Numbered from the stretch's first letter, positions 27,554 to 36,568 are shown. The stretch: DNA of 64,000 bases from Mycobacterium sp. ACS4054 (GCF_001667275.1 NZ_LZHV01000054.1:29747-93746); one strand, 5' to 3'. The notes: generated by a model from the letters alone, not told the origin. Made by a program: numbers and translations.

Positions 27554-28393
27554 ATGGGCTTTGCGCCTCAGCAACAAACCGCCCCGGGTGTGCAGGCGAA
27601 GATGACGCCGGTTCCCGATTGCGGCGAAAACACTTACCAGGGCTCGGGAAAACTCGCGGGCAAGCGGGCGATCATCACCGGCGGCGACAGCGGCATCGGC
27701 CGCGCGGTCGCGATCGCGTTCGCGCGCGAGGGCGCCGACGTGCTGATCTCCTATCTCAACGAGGACGACGACGCCCGCGACGTCGCCCGCTACGTGGAGG
27801 ACGCGGGGCGCAAGTGCGTGCTGATGCCCGGGGACCTGTCGGATGCGGCGCACTGCCGCGCCGTGGTCGATCGCGCCGTCCAGGAACTCGGCGGCATCGA
27901 CATCCTGGTCAACAACGCCGCCTACCAGATGATGCACAAGAGCCTGGACGAAATCACCGACGAGGAATGGGATTACACGTTCCGGCTAAACGTCGGTGCT
28001 TACTTCCACCTCGCCAAGGCGGCCGTGCCGCACATGGGCGCAGGCTCGTCGATCATCGGCAGTTCGTCGGTCAACTCGGATACGCCCAATCCCACCCTTG
28101 CGCCGTACGCGGCGACCAAGGCGGCGATCGCGAACTTCTCGGCCAGCCTCGCTCAGCTGTTGGGCGAAAAGGGAATTCGGGTGAACAGCGTGGCCCCCGG
28201 TCCGATATGGACGCCCCTGATCCCCTCGACCATGCCGCCGGACAGCGTCGAATCGTTCGGCGACAACACGCCGCTGGGACGCGCCGGACAACCCGCCGAG
28301 CTCGCCCCCGTCTATGTGCTGCTGGCCTGCGACGACGCCAGCTACATCTCCGGCGCCCGGGTGGCGGTGACCGGAGGCCGGCCAATTCTTTAG
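27554..28393 (+). CDS. SDR-family oxidoreductase, GsP39/YghA-like
   Basis: 279 residues. A classical short-chain dehydrogenase with a 35-residue N-terminal lead typical of general-stress SDRs (PVPDCGENTYQGSGKL). TGGDSGIGRA binds the dinucleotide and an NNAAYQ motif follows. The catalytic Ser lies in IGSSSVNSD and Tyr-Lys in YAATKAA. Substrate is likely an aldehyde, sugar or polyol, but it cannot be read. Ribosome site AAGGGGAAACC. The downstream neighbours are convergent DUF2795 and ChaB genes. Confidence 0.88.
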   Translation: MGFAPQQQTAPGVQAKMTPVPDCGENTYQGSGKLAGKRAIITGGDSGIGRAVAIAFAREGADVLISYLNEDDDARDVARYVEDAGRKCVLMPGDLSDAAHCRAVVDRAVQELGGIDILVNNAAYQMMHKSLDEITDEEWDYTFRLNVGAYFHLAKAAVPHMGAGSSIIGSSSVNSDTPNPTLAPYAATKAAIANFSASLAQLLGEKGIRVNSVAPGPIWTPLIPSTMPPDSVESFGDNTPLGRAGQPAELAPVYVLLACDDASYISGARVAVTGGRPIL

Positions 28394-28405
28394 CGCGACA
28401 AGCTG

Positions 28406-28735
28406 TTAGGAGCCGCGGTTCTCGCCGAGTTCTTCGACGATGGGGCTCTGGACTCCAATGTCCTTCGCGCTTTCGGCCAGGCCCGGCTTGGTGTGGGTGC
28501 GACGCGCCGCGGCCCTGTCCCCGTCCTGGGTGTCGCGATCGTCGGCGATGGTGACCGACGCGGCCACCTGGGCGGCGTTGTTGTAGGTCTCGGGCGGAAT
28601 GCCCCGCAGCGCGCGGATCATGTCGTCGTTGCAGCCGTTACGGCCCGCGGCGTCAAGCAGGTCCTGCTTGTTCGCCGGGAAGTCCACATCGTTGAGGCAC
28701 TGGCGCAACTGACTGGGGGTAGTGGACGCAACCAT
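28406..28735 (-). CDS. DUF2795 domain protein
   Basis: 109 residues. The first half matches DUF2795: SQLRQCLNDVDFPANKQDLLDAA, MIRALRGIPPETYNNAAQVAASV. The second half is charged and probably disordered. DUF2795 is a small helical domain of unknown function common in actinobacteria and often stress-related. It is convergent with the SDR (12-base gap). A SigF-like element lies a few bases upstream of its start, which would give a nearly leaderless mRNA. Confidence 0.8.
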   Translation of the reverse strand: MVASTTPSQLRQCLNDVDFPANKQDLLDAAGRNGCNDDMIRALRGIPPETYNNAAQVAASVTIADDRDTQDGDRAAARRTHTKPGLAESAKDIGVQSPIVEELGENRGS

Positions 28736-28745
28736 GGCTGTCGGG

Positions 28746-28770
28746 ATGCCCGGTGACCCTTGGTCTAAAC
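28746..28770 (-). promoter_or_regulatory. SigF-like promoter candidate for DUF2795 gene
   Basis: Minus-strand GTTT (28767-28770), 15 bases, GGGCAT (28746-28751), one mismatch from GTTT-N15-17-GGGTAT. Transcription would begin close to the start codon at 28735, as in leaderless mycobacterial mRNAs. Confidence 0.4.
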
Positions 28771-28789
28771 GAGTCGCAGGACACGTTTC

Positions 28790-29203
28790 TCAGCGGCCGC
28801 GCACCCTGCGGTTGTGCTTCTTGATCGCGTCGACCAGTTCCGCCTTGCTCATCGTCGACCGGCCCCTGATGTCGAGCCGCCGGGCGAGGTCGAGCAGGTG
28901 TTGCTTGCTGGCGTTCGCGTCCACGCCCTCGGCGGTCTCGCCCGAGGCGCGTGGGCCACCGCTCTCGGCGCGCTCGTCGGACGGGCCCTTCTTCGCCTTG
29001 GGCTCCCAATGGTCGCCGACCTTTTCGAAGCTGTGCTTGAGGGCCGAATAGGCCACCCGGTGGGCGCGCTCTTCGCTGCCGTATTCGTCGGCGGCCGCGT
29101 CGTGCGTCTTGGCGAACGTGCGTTGCGCTTTGGCGTTGGAACGCCGCAAAGTGCTCGGCAATTCGTCTTTCTTCGGCTTGCCGCCTTTCGTCGTCTTGGG
29201 CAT
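28790..29203 (-). CDS. ChaB-domain protein with Rho N-terminal-like helical tail
   Basis: 137 residues. Residues 10-70 form a ChaB-like domain (ELPSTLRRSNAKAQRTFAKTHDAA and a VAYSALKHSFEKVGDHW ending). About 93-130 hold a Rho-N/SAP-like helix-extended-helix (KQHLLDLARRLDIRGRSTM, KAELVDAIKKHN) that may bind nucleic acid. ChaB is a small protein of unclear function linked to ion homeostasis. It diverges from the MarR gene with 93 bases between, and a SigF-like element lies 12 bases upstream of its start. Confidence 0.85.
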   Translation of the reverse strand: MPKTTKGGKPKKDELPSTLRRSNAKAQRTFAKTHDAAADEYGSEERAHRVAYSALKHSFEKVGDHWEPKAKKGPSDERAESGGPRASGETAEGVDANASKQHLLDLARRLDIRGRSTMSKAELVDAIKKHNRRVRGR

Positions 29204-29214
29204 AAGGACTTGGG

Positions 29215-29239
29215 TTACCCCTCTGCCGGGCCGGCAATC
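29215..29239 (-). promoter_or_regulatory. SigF-like promoter candidate for ChaB gene
   Basis: Minus-strand GATT (29236-29239), 15 bases, GGGTAA (29215-29220). The -10 is close to GGGTAT; the -35 has one change. It ends 12 bases before the ATG, so the mRNA would be nearly leaderless. Confidence 0.3.
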
Positions 29240-29279
29240 AGGACTTTGTGCGCCGAAGGTCCCGTTGATCGCGCAAAGT

Positions 29280-29298
29280 ATGTCAATATGGTTGACAT
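29280..29298 (+). promoter_or_regulatory. MarR-type operator overlapping the MarR start codon
   Basis: A perfect 7-base inverted repeat ATGTCAA / TTGACAT with a 5-base spacer, the size and style of a MarR-family operator. Its right arm overlaps the ATG at 29297, so bound repressor would block transcription or initiation of its own gene. Confidence 0.7.
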
Positions 29299-29719
29299 GG
29301 TTCAGGCCGAAGACGCCCCGCTCGGTTACCTGCTGTACCGGGTGGCGAGTTTGCTGCGACCCGAGGTTTCCGCCGTGTTGGGCCCGCTCGGGCTGACCCT
29401 GCCCGAATTCGTCTGCATGCGAATGCTTTCCATAGCTCCGGGCATGTCCAGCGCCGAATTGTCCCGGCAGGCGAGTGTCACGCCGCAAGCGATGAACACG
29501 GTGTTGCGCAAGCTGGAAGACATTGGCGCCGTGGAGCGTCCGACATCGGTGTCCAGCGGTCGCGCGCTGCCCGCCACGCTGACCGGCCAGGGCCGCGCGT
29601 TGCTGAAGCGGGCGGAGGGCGCGGTGCGCACCGCCGACGCCCGCATCCTGGCCAAGCTGACCGAACCTCAGCAGCGCGAATTCAAGCGGATGCTCGACAA
29701 GCTCGGCTCCGACGGCTGA
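29297..29719 (+). CDS. MarR-family regulator (Rv2887-like)
   Basis: 140 residues, matching Rv2887 in length and in its DAPLGYLLYRV and LRPEVSA opening. The winged helix is clear: SSAELSRQASVTPQAMNTVLRKLE as recognition helices, then SVSSGRALPATLT as wing. In M. tuberculosis loss of Rv2887 derepresses the methyltransferase Rv0560c and changes sensitivity to some drugs. The ATG at 29297 aligns with the family start; an upstream ATG at 29288 adds three residues. The perfect operator at 29280-29298 implies self-repression. It ends directly against the convergent amiC stop. Confidence 0.9.
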   Translation: MVQAEDAPLGYLLYRVASLLRPEVSAVLGPLGLTLPEFVCMRMLSIAPGMSSAELSRQASVTPQAMNTVLRKLEDIGAVERPTSVSSGRALPATLTGQGRALLKRAEGAVRTADARILAKLTEPQQREFKRMLDKLGSDG

Positions 29720-31126
29720 TCACGCCGCCTGGATTCGGGCCCAAGGCCGCGCCTGCTCGAGTTCGTAGGCCAGCTCGAGCAGCAGCGCCTCCTGGCCGAG
29801 GTCGGCGGAGAGCATCATGCCCACCGGCATGCCGTCTTCTGACTGCTCCAGCGGAAGCGAGAGCGCCGGTTCGCCGGTGACATTCTGCAGCGGCGTGAAC
29901 GCGACCCAGTCGGTCAGCCGGTCCATCACCTGGCGGTAGTCGGTGGGGGCGAGATACCCGATCCGCGGCGTCTCTTCGGCGAGCGTCGGGGTCAGCACCG
30001 CATCGTAGGTGCCGAACAGCCGCGAGGTGCGCCGGCGAATCCGGCGCAGCCGCATGATCGCCAGCGGGAGCCGGTGCAGGTTGCGGGCGGTGTGCCGTTC
30101 CAGGCCGAGCGTGAGGCTGTCCAACCGGGTGCGGTCGAAGGTCTTGCCGAACAGGTGCCGCCCGCTGCGCACCTGGGCCAGCGCCAAAAATCCCCAGTAC
30201 AGGACGAAATCGTCGACGAAGCTGGCCGGCACCGGGGGCTCGTCGAGGTGCTCGACGCGGTGGCCCAACTCCTCGAGCAGCCCGGCCGATTTCAGCGTCA
30301 GCTCCCGCACCTGGGGGCTGCATTCGCGCTGGACCGAGCGGGTCACGACCGCGATCCGCAACCGCTGCCTGCCCGGGCCGGTGACGTCGCCGATCGGCGC
30401 CAGGTTCGGGTTGCGCCAAATGCGTTCGGCCTCGCGGTAGAACGCCGCGGTGTCGCGCACCGACCGGGTCAGGACACCGTTGGCGACGATGCCCACCGGC
30501 ATCCGGCGCAGGTGCGGGTCCAGCGGCAGCCGCCCGCGGGACGGCTTGAGGCCCACGAGGCCGTTGCAGGCCGCGGGAATGCGGATCGATCCGCCGCCGT
30601 CGTTGGCGTGGGCGATCGGCACCACGCCCGCGGCGACGAACGCCCCCGAGCCCGACGACGACGCGCCGGCGCTGTAATCGGTGTTCCATGGGTTGCGGAC
30701 CGGCCCCAGGCGGGGGTGCTCGGCCGACGCGCTGAAACCGAATTCCGACAGCTGCGTCTTGCCGACGGGCGCCAGCCCGGTGGCCAGGAACAGGCGGGTG
30801 AACTCGCCGTCGGAGGTGGCGTTCCACGGCGTCCACGCGTCGGTGCCGTGCATCGTCGGCTGCCCGGCGATGTCGACGTTGTCCTTGAGGAACGTGGGCA
30901 CGCCTTCAAAAAACCGCGAGAAGCCCTGCGCCGGCGCCGCCGTTCGGGCCTGCTGAAAGGCGGCGTACGCCAGGCCGTTGAGCACCGGGTCGACGGCCTC
31001 GGTGCGGGCGATGGCGGCCTCGACCACCTCCGCCCTGCTGACCCAGCCGGCTTGTATCGCGTGGGCGAGGCCGACCGCGTCCAGATCACCGAGGGCGTCG
31101 TCGCCGAACGCGTGCACGTGTCGCAT
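29720..31126 (-). CDS. amiC: amidase signature enzyme (AmiC, Rv2888c-like)
   Basis: 468 residues. The amidase-signature family hydrolyses amides by a Ser-Ser-Lys triad. Visible are FLKDNVDIAG with the Lys, SAGASSSGSGAFVAAG holding the Ser pair, and the Gly-Gly-Ser motif in DGGGSIRIPAACNGLVGLK. Full length. No signal peptide. The true substrate is not established. Its stop abuts the MarR stop; tsf lies 31 bases upstream on the same strand, so transcription may continue from tsf. Confidence 0.9.
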   Translation of the reverse strand: MRHVHAFGDDALGDLDAVGLAHAIQAGWVSRAEVVEAAIARTEAVDPVLNGLAYAAFQQARTAAPAQGFSRFFEGVPTFLKDNVDIAGQPTMHGTDAWTPWNATSDGEFTRLFLATGLAPVGKTQLSEFGFSASAEHPRLGPVRNPWNTDYSAGASSSGSGAFVAAGVVPIAHANDGGGSIRIPAACNGLVGLKPSRGRLPLDPHLRRMPVGIVANGVLTRSVRDTAAFYREAERIWRNPNLAPIGDVTGPGRQRLRIAVVTRSVQRECSPQVRELTLKSAGLLEELGHRVEHLDEPPVPASFVDDFVLYWGFLALAQVRSGRHLFGKTFDRTRLDSLTLGLERHTARNLHRLPLAIMRLRRIRRRTSRLFGTYDAVLTPTLAEETPRIGYLAPTDYRQVMDRLTDWVAFTPLQNVTGEPALSLPLEQSEDGMPVGMMLSADLGQEALLLELAYELEQARPWARIQAA

Positions 31127-31157
31127 GGATCGACGCTAACCCGCCTAGGCGCGGGGC

Positions 31158-31973
31158 TTAGGCCTGGCCCACCTCGAAGCGCACGAACCGCGTGACGGTC
31201 ACGCCGGCCTCGTCGAGCAGCGCCTTGACCGTCTTCTTGCTGTCGGACACCGACGGCTGCTCCAGCAGCACCGCGTCCTTGAAGAAACCGTTCAGCCGGC
31301 CCTCGACGATCTTGGGCAGCGCCTGCTCGGGCTTGCCCTCGGCCTTGGCCGTTTCCTCGGCGATGCGGCGCTCGCTGGCCACCACGTCCTCGGGAACGTC
31401 CGCACGCGACAGGTAGCGCGCCTTGAGCGCGGCGATCTGCAGCGCGACGGAATGCGCGGCCTCCGCGTCGGAACCGGTGTATTCCACCAGCACACCGACG
31501 GCCGGCGGCAGGTCGGCCGCACGCTTGTGCAGGTAGGCCTCGACGGTGCCGTCGAAGAACGCGACGCGGCGCAGCTCGAGCTTCTCGCCGATCTTCGCCG
31601 ACAGGTCGGCGATGGCCTGCTCGACCGTCTTGCCAGCGGTCGTGGCGGACTTGAGCGCGTCGACGTCGGTGGCCTTGGAGTCGGCGGCCGCGGCGACGAT
31701 GTCGTCGGCGAGCTTCTGGAACTCGGCGTTCTTGGCGACGAAGTCGGTCTCGGAGTTCAGCTCGATGAGCGCGCCGCCCTTGGTCGCGACCAGACCCTCG
31801 GCCGTGGCGCGCTCGGCGCGCTTGCCGACGTCCTTGGCGCCCTTGATGCGCAACGCCTCGACGGCCTTGTCGAAGTCGCCGTCGCTCTCGGACAGGGCGT
31901 TCTTGCAGTCGAGCATGCCGGCGCCGGTGAGCTCCCGAAGCTTCTTGACGTCGGCGGCGGTGAAGTTGGCCAT
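31158..31973 (-). CDS. tsf: Tsf, elongation factor Ts
   Basis: 271 residues. EF-Ts exchanges GDP for GTP on EF-Tu. It starts [18 protein letters not shown] and continues into the family signatures [10 protein letters not shown] and [12 protein letters not shown]. Standard length for mycobacteria. It starts one base after the rpsB stop, so rpsB and tsf are coupled. The usual rpsB-tsf-pyrH-frr order is broken here by the 24-31 kb island. Confidence 0.97.
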   Translation of the reverse strand: MANFTAADVKKLRELTGAGMLDCKNALSESDGDFDKAVEALRIKGAKDVGKRAERATAEGLVATKGGALIELNSETDFVAKNAEFQKLADDIVAAAADSKATDVDALKSATTAGKTVEQAIADLSAKIGEKLELRRVAFFDGTVEAYLHKRAADLPPAVGVLVEYTGSDAEAAHSVALQIAALKARYLSRADVPEDVVASERRIAEETAKAEGKPEQALPKIVEGRLNGFFKDAVLLEQPSVSDSKKTVKALLDEAGVTVTRFVRFEVGQA

Positions 31974-31974
31974 A

Positions 31975-32808
31975 TCAGCCTTCCGTGGTTGGTTCGGGTG
32001 CGCCCGCAGCGGCTTCGGTGGGGGCGGCGGTTGCAGCGGCCGAGGCCAGCAGTTCCTGCTCCCATTCCGGCAGCGGCTCGGCGGCTTCGGCCTCGGGCTT
32101 GCCGTCGCCGCGGCCGACCCCGGCGCGGGCCTGCAACCCCTCGGCGACCGCGGAGGCGATCACCTTGGTCAGCAGCGCGGCCGAGCGGATCGCGTCGTCG
32201 TTGCCCGGGATCGGGTAGTCGACCTCGTCGGGGTCGCAGTTGGTGTCCAGGATCGCGATGACCGGGATGCCCAGCTTGCGGGCCTCGCCGACGGCGATGT
32301 GCTCCTTGTTGGTGTCGACGACCCAGATGGCCGAGGGCACCTTGGCCATGTCGCGGATACCGCCCAGGCTGCGCTCCAGCTTGTTCTTCTCCCGGGTCAG
32401 CATCAGGATTTCCTTCTTGGTGCGACCCTCGAAGCCGCCGGTCTGCTCCATCGCCTCGAGTTCCTTGAGGCGCTGCAATCGCTTGTGCACCGTCGAGAAG
32501 TTGGTGAGCATGCCGCCCAGCCAGCGCTGGTTCACGTACGGCATGCCGACGCGGGTCGCCTCCGCGGCGACCGATTCCTGCGCCTGCTTCTTGGTGCCGA
32601 CGAACAGCACCGACCCCCCGTGGGCGACGGTCTCCTTGACGAACTCGTACGCCTTGTCGATGAAGGTCAGCGTCTGCTGCAGGTCGATGATGTAGATGCC
32701 GTTGCGGTCGGTGAAGATGAACCGCTTCATCTTGGGGTTCCAGCGCCGGGTCTGGTGCCCGAAGTGGGTGCCGCTGTCCAGCAGCTGTTTCATGGTCACG
32801 ACGGCCAT
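31975..32808 (-). CDS. rpsB: RpsB, ribosomal protein S2
   Basis: 277 residues. S2 is part of the 30S subunit. [57 protein letters not shown] and the [10 protein letters not shown] region are conserved. The C-terminus has an acidic, Ala-rich extension of about 50 residues common in actinobacteria. The start has a clear AAGGAA ribosome site. Upstream lie 262 bases that probably contain a long leader. Confidence 0.98.
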   Translation of the reverse strand: MAVVTMKQLLDSGTHFGHQTRRWNPKMKRFIFTDRNGIYIIDLQQTLTFIDKAYEFVKETVAHGGSVLFVGTKKQAQESVAAEATRVGMPYVNQRWLGGMLTNFSTVHKRLQRLKELEAMEQTGGFEGRTKKEILMLTREKNKLERSLGGIRDMAKVPSAIWVVDTNKEHIAVGEARKLGIPVIAILDTNCDPDEVDYPIPGNDDAIRSAALLTKVIASAVAEGLQARAGVGRGDGKPEAEAAEPLPEWEQELLASAAATAAPTEAAAGAPEPTTEG

Positions 32809-32985
32809 GGTGATGCCATTCCTTTGTTTCGGTTGTCGCCCGGCGTCGGGTGAAGCCGGGCCCTGGCGCCTGCTGCGATGCCGAACCCCGTCAGGGGACC
32901 GCTCGGCACGCGGTGCGAACTCCTAGTGGTACGGGAGACGCGGTGCAGACGCGCGAAGTCAGCCCGCGAACGAGCTGCGACCAGC

Positions 32986-32991
32986 AGTTTA
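32986..32991 (-). promoter_or_regulatory. possible -10 element of the rpsB-tsf promoter
   Basis: Minus-strand TAAACT matches the mycobacterial TANNNT -10. A weak GTGCAA -35 lies 17 bases before it. It would give a leader of about 170 bases, long enough for ribosomal-protein feedback control. Low certainty. Confidence 0.25.
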
Positions 32992-33070
32992 CACCGACTC
33001 AGCAGGTGGTTTTGCACAGCACCGGGCGGGCTGAGTGGTGCGGGGGCCCGCCCGGCGATGAACTGAGCCG

Positions 33071-33565
33071 ATGCGACGGGTTGTCTGGCCGCTGCTGTGC
33101 CTGGCGGTGCTCAGCGTGGCGCCGGCGGTTGCGGACGGTCCTCGGCTGGATTGGCCGCTGCGGCCTCCCCCGCCAGTCGCCCGCGGGTTCGACGCCCCGG
33201 CACCGGACTGGAAGCCCGGGCACCGCGGGGTCGACCTGCCCGGCGCGCCTGGTCAGCGCGTGTACGCCGCCGGTGACGCCACCGTGGTGTTCGCCGGGCA
33301 GCTGGCCGGACGGCCCGTGGTGTCGCTGGCCCATCCGGGCGGGTTGCGGACCAGCTACGAGCCGGTCCGGGCGGCGGTGTCGGTGGGTCAGCCGGTGACC
33401 GCGGCGACCGTGATCGGCACGCTGGAGGCCGGGCACGCGGGCTGCCCGGCGCCGGTTTGCCTGCACTGGGGCGCGATGTGGGGTCCGGCGTCCGGCGCCC
33501 ACTACGTCGATCCGGTGGGCCTGGTGCAGTCGACGCCGATCCGGCTCAAGCCGTTGCGGGGCTGA
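33071..33565 (+). CDS. M23-family peptidase-like secreted protein (Rv2891-like)
   Basis: 164 residues with a short signal (LLCLAVLSVAPAVA). The LytM/M23 domain keeps the Zn ligands in HRGVDLPG (HxxxD) and the second His of the HxH motif. The first, catalytic His of HxH is Cys (PVCLHWG), so lytic activity is doubtful; the same Cys occurs in M. tuberculosis Rv2891 as I recall. A cell-wall-binding or activator role is possible. Convergent with xerC (15-base gap). Confidence 0.85.
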   Translation: MRRVVWPLLCLAVLSVAPAVADGPRLDWPLRPPPPVARGFDAPAPDWKPGHRGVDLPGAPGQRVYAAGDATVVFAGQLAGRPVVSLAHPGGLRTSYEPVRAAVSVGQPVTAATVIGTLEAGHAGCPAPVCLHWGAMWGPASGAHYVDPVGLVQSTPIRLKPLRG

Positions 33566-33580
33566 CGTCGGCGCCCACAC

Positions 33581-34477
33581 TCAGGCCCGCGGGTGCGCCT
33601 GATCGTGCACCGCCCGGAGCCGGGAGACGGCGACATGGGTGTAGAGCTGCGTGGTCGCCAGGCTGGAATGGCCGAGCAACTCCTGGACCACCCGCAGGTC
33701 GGCCCCGCCTTCGAGCAGGTGCGTCGCCGCGCTGTGCCGCAGGCCGTGCGGCCCCATGTCGGGTGCGCCGTCCACCGCGGCGACGGTCTGGTGGACAACG
33801 GTGCGAGCCTGGCGCACGTCGAGCCGCCGGCCCCGCGCGCCCAGCATTAGGGCCGGCCCCGAGGTGGCCGTCGCCAGGGCGGGCCGGCCCTCGTCCAGCC
33901 AGGCGCGCAGCGCCTCGGCGGCCGGCGTCCCGAACGGCACCGTGCGCTGCTTGTTGCCCTTGCCGAGCACCCGGATCAGCCGATGGTGGGCGTCCACGTC
34001 GTCGACGTCCAGGCCGCACAGCTCGCTCACCCGGATCCCGGTGGCGTACAACATCTCGACGATCAGCCGGTCCCGCAACGCCATCGGATCCCCTTGTTGG
34101 GCACCGGATTTCGCGGCAGCCATCGCGTCGAGCGCCTGGTCTTGGCGCAGTACCGCCGGCAGGGTGCGGTGCGCCTTCGGCACCTGCAGCCGGGCCGCGG
34201 GATCGCCCGTCAGCAGACCGCGCCGCACCGCCCATGCGGTGAACGCCTTGACCGCCGAGGTGCGACGGGCCAGCGTCGTGCGGGCCGCGCCGGCCGTGGC
34301 CGCGGCCGACAACCACGAACGCAAGAGAAGCAGACTCAGCCCGTCGAGCCCGGCGCCGCGGTCCTCGAGGAAAGCGAACAGCGAGCGCAGGTCGCCGAGG
34401 TAGGCCCGGCGCGTGTGCGCCGACCGGCCGCATTGCAGCTCCAGGTACTGGTCGAACTCCTCGAGGACTGCCTCCAC
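33581..34477 (-). CDS. xerC: XerC tyrosine recombinase
   Basis: 298 residues. XerC and XerD resolve chromosome dimers at dif. The N-terminal SAM-like DNA-binding domain ([25 protein letters not shown]) precedes the catalytic half, which has Arg in ATGIRVSEL, Lys in [24 protein letters not shown] and Tyr in YTHV. All catalytic residues are present. Single chromosomal gene in mycobacteria, and I do not see phage genes nearby. It follows the lactate-oxidase-family gene on the same strand (33 bases). Confidence 0.95.
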   Translation of the reverse strand: MEAVLEEFDQYLELQCGRSAHTRRAYLGDLRSLFAFLEDRGAGLDGLSLLLLRSWLSAAATAGAARTTLARRTSAVKAFTAWAVRRGLLTGDPAARLQVPKAHRTLPAVLRQDQALDAMAAAKSGAQQGDPMALRDRLIVEMLYATGIRVSELCGLDVDDVDAHHRLIRVLGKGNKQRTVPFGTPAAEALRAWLDEGRPALATATSGPALMLGARGRRLDVRQARTVVHQTVAAVDGAPDMGPHGLRHSAATHLLEGGADLRVVQELLGHSSLATTQLYTHVAVSRLRAVHDQAHPRA

Positions 34478-34510
34478 AGCTGAAACGTTGGCAGGCGCCG
34501 CGGGTTTGGC

Positions 34511-35674
34511 TCAGTCGACGCGCCGCATCGTGTCCGGGGTGAGATCTTTCAGCTCGGGATACCCGTCGACGGCCATGATCAGGTCGGCTTCGGCCAGCAT
34601 CATCCGCAGCACGTGCACGACGCCGTCGACCCCGCCGAGCGCCAGCCCGTACGCGTAGGGCCGGCCGATGCCCACCGCGGTCGCGCCCAGCGCGAGCGCC
34701 TTGATGATGTCGGCGCCGCTGCGCACGCCGGAGTCGAACAACACCGGAAGGCCGTCGGCCGCCTCGACCACGCCCGGCAGGCAGTCGAGCGCGGGCAGGC
34801 CGCCGTTGGCCTGCCGGCCGCCGTGGTTGGAGCAGTAGATGCCGTCGACGCCGCCGTCCCTGGCGCGCCGGGCGTCGTCGGGGTGGCAGATGCCTTTGAC
34901 GAGCAGCGGCAGGTCGGTGAGCGAACGCAGCCAGGGCAGGTCATTCCAGGTGAGCGCGTTGCCGAAGAGCTGCACCCAGCGCAGCACGGCGCCCTGCGGA
35001 TCCTCCTCGGGCGGGCGTGACAGGCCCGCGCGGAAGACCGGGTCGCTGGTGTAGTTGGCCAGGCAGTGCCCGCGCAGCTGGGGGAAGTTGGAGGTGCTCA
35101 GGTCGCGGGGGCGCCAGCCCGTCACCCAGGTGTCGAGGGTGACGACGATGCCCTTGAATCCGGCCGCTTCGGCGCGCTGCACCAGGCTGGCGGCCATCTC
35201 GCGGTCGTTGGGCGTGTACAGCTGGAAGAACCCCGGGGTCTCGCCCAGGGCGGCGGCGACGTCTTCCATCGGGTCGACCGTCAGCGTGGAGGCGACCATC
35301 GGCACGCCGGTGGCCGCGGCCGCCCGCGCGGTGGCCAGGTCGCCGTGGCCGTCTTGGGCGCAGATGCCGATGACGCCGATGGGCGCCATGAACACCGGTG
35401 CCGGCAGCGTCAGGCCGAACAGCTCGACGGACAGGTCGCGTTCGGCGGCGCCGATGAACATGCGCGGGATCAGCCCCCACCGGTCAAAGGCCTCGCAATT
35501 GGCGCGCTGGGTGCGCTCGTTGCCGGCGCCGCCCGCCACGTAGGACCACACCGACGGCGGCAGCGCCGTTGCGGCCTTGGCCTCCAGCTCCGCGAAGGCC
35601 ATCGGGAACTGGGGCACCACCCCGCCCAGCCCGCGCAGGTAGATCTCGTTCTGGTAGTCCCCGAAATGCGCCAT
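34511..35674 (-). CDS. FMN-dependent alpha-hydroxy-acid oxidase, lactate 2-monooxygenase-like
   Basis: 387 residues, the size of mycobacterial lactate 2-monooxygenase. It has the FMN-binding TIM-barrel pattern: [31 protein letters not shown], the active-site His in [26 protein letters not shown] and [16 protein letters not shown]. It oxidises an alpha-hydroxy acid such as lactate with oxygen. Exact product is not readable. It lies between xerC and viuB, where M. tuberculosis has no such gene as I recall, so it is a local gain or a loss in that lineage. Confidence 0.88.
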   Translation of the reverse strand: MAHFGDYQNEIYLRGLGGVVPQFPMAFAELEAKAATALPPSVWSYVAGGAGNERTQRANCEAFDRWGLIPRMFIGAAERDLSVELFGLTLPAPVFMAPIGVIGICAQDGHGDLATARAAAATGVPMVASTLTVDPMEDVAAALGETPGFFQLYTPNDREMAASLVQRAEAAGFKGIVVTLDTWVTGWRPRDLSTSNFPQLRGHCLANYTSDPVFRAGLSRPPEEDPQGAVLRWVQLFGNALTWNDLPWLRSLTDLPLLVKGICHPDDARRARDGGVDGIYCSNHGGRQANGGLPALDCLPGVVEAADGLPVLFDSGVRSGADIIKALALGATAVGIGRPYAYGLALGGVDGVVHVLRMMLAEADLIMAVDGYPELKDLTPDTMRRVD

Positions 35675-35716
35675 GGAAGTAGAGGATGCCAGCCCGCGGT
35701 CCGGCCGACGAACCCG

Positions 35717-36568
35717 CTACGAGGTCCCGGCCTCCGCCTCGGCCAGTTCCTTCTTCCATTGCCGGAAGGTCTCTTCGGTGCGCCCGCGGCGCCAGTAACC
35801 GGAGATGGACGACGCCCACCTCGCGTCCACGCCGCGCTCCTTGCGGATGTAGGGCCGCAGGTTGTGCATCACGCTTTGCGCCTCGCCGTGGATGAAGACG
35901 TGCACCTGTCCGGGCAGCCACGGCGTGGTGGTGACGGCCTCGATCAGCGGGGCGTGGTCGCCGGCGCGGTCCTCGGGGACCAGGTCGGCCCGCCCGCCGC
36001 GATACACCCAGTGCACCTCGACGGCCTCCGGCGCGGTCAACGGGATCTCGTCTTCCTGGCCCGCCACCTCGATGAACGCCTTGCCAACCGCGTTGGCGGG
36101 CAACGCTTCCAGCGCCGCGGCGATGGCCGGCAGCGCCGATTCGTCACCGGCGAACAGGTGCCAATCGGCGGCCGGATCGGGCGTGTAGGCCCCGCCGGGG
36201 CCCATCAGGAAGATCCGCTGGCCGGGCTCGGCCGACGCGGCCCATTGGCCGGCGATGCCGTGCTCGCCGTGCACCACGATGTTCAGGGTGATCTCGCGGG
36301 CCGCCGGGTCGACGTGGCGGACCGTCATGGTCCGCACCGACGGCCGCTTCTCGGGGGGCAGGCCGGCGAAGCTGTCCAGGGTCAACGGCTGGGGCAAGGC
36401 CTGGACGTCGACGTCGTCGGCGACGAACGCCAACTTGACGTAGGAGTCGGTGAACTTGGTGGGCACGAAGGCGTCGAAGTCCTTGCTGCCCAGCACGACC
36501 GCGACCATGTGCGGTGTGAGTTCCTTGGTATCGACAACCTCGAAGCGTTGCAGAGGTCGACCCGCCAC
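35717..36568 (-). CDS. viuB: siderophore-interacting (ViuB-like) FAD oxidoreductase
   Basis: 283 residues from GTG at 36568, with GAGGA ribosome site; the 283-residue length equals Rv2895c. It has the FAD-binding SIP layout: KRPSVRTMTVRHVD near residue 90, GPGGAYTP, and AGDESALPAIAAALE. Such proteins reduce ferric-siderophore complexes with NAD(P)H to free iron. Mycobactin or carboxymycobactin is the likely partner (inference). 31 bases separate it from dprA, and it is probably co-transcribed with it. Confidence 0.9.
   Translation of the reverse strand: MAGRPLQRFEVVDTKELTPHMVAVVLGSKDFDAFVPTKFTDSYVKLAFVADDVDVQALPQPLTLDSFAGLPPEKRPSVRTMTVRHVDPAAREITLNIVVHGEHGIAGQWAASAEPGQRIFLMGPGGAYTPDPAADWHLFAGDESALPAIAAALEALPANAVGKAFIEVAGQEDEIPLTAPEAVEVHWVYRGGRADLVPEDRAGDHAPLIEAVTTTPWLPGQVHVFIHGEAQSVMHNLRPYIRKERGVDARWASSISGYWRRGRTEETFRQWKKELAEAEAGTS

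Noticed and set aside
30074..31195. A 373-residue plus-strand frame opposite amiC
   Set aside because: It is antisense to a full-length amidase and rich in Arg/Gly-type composition typical of shadow frames.
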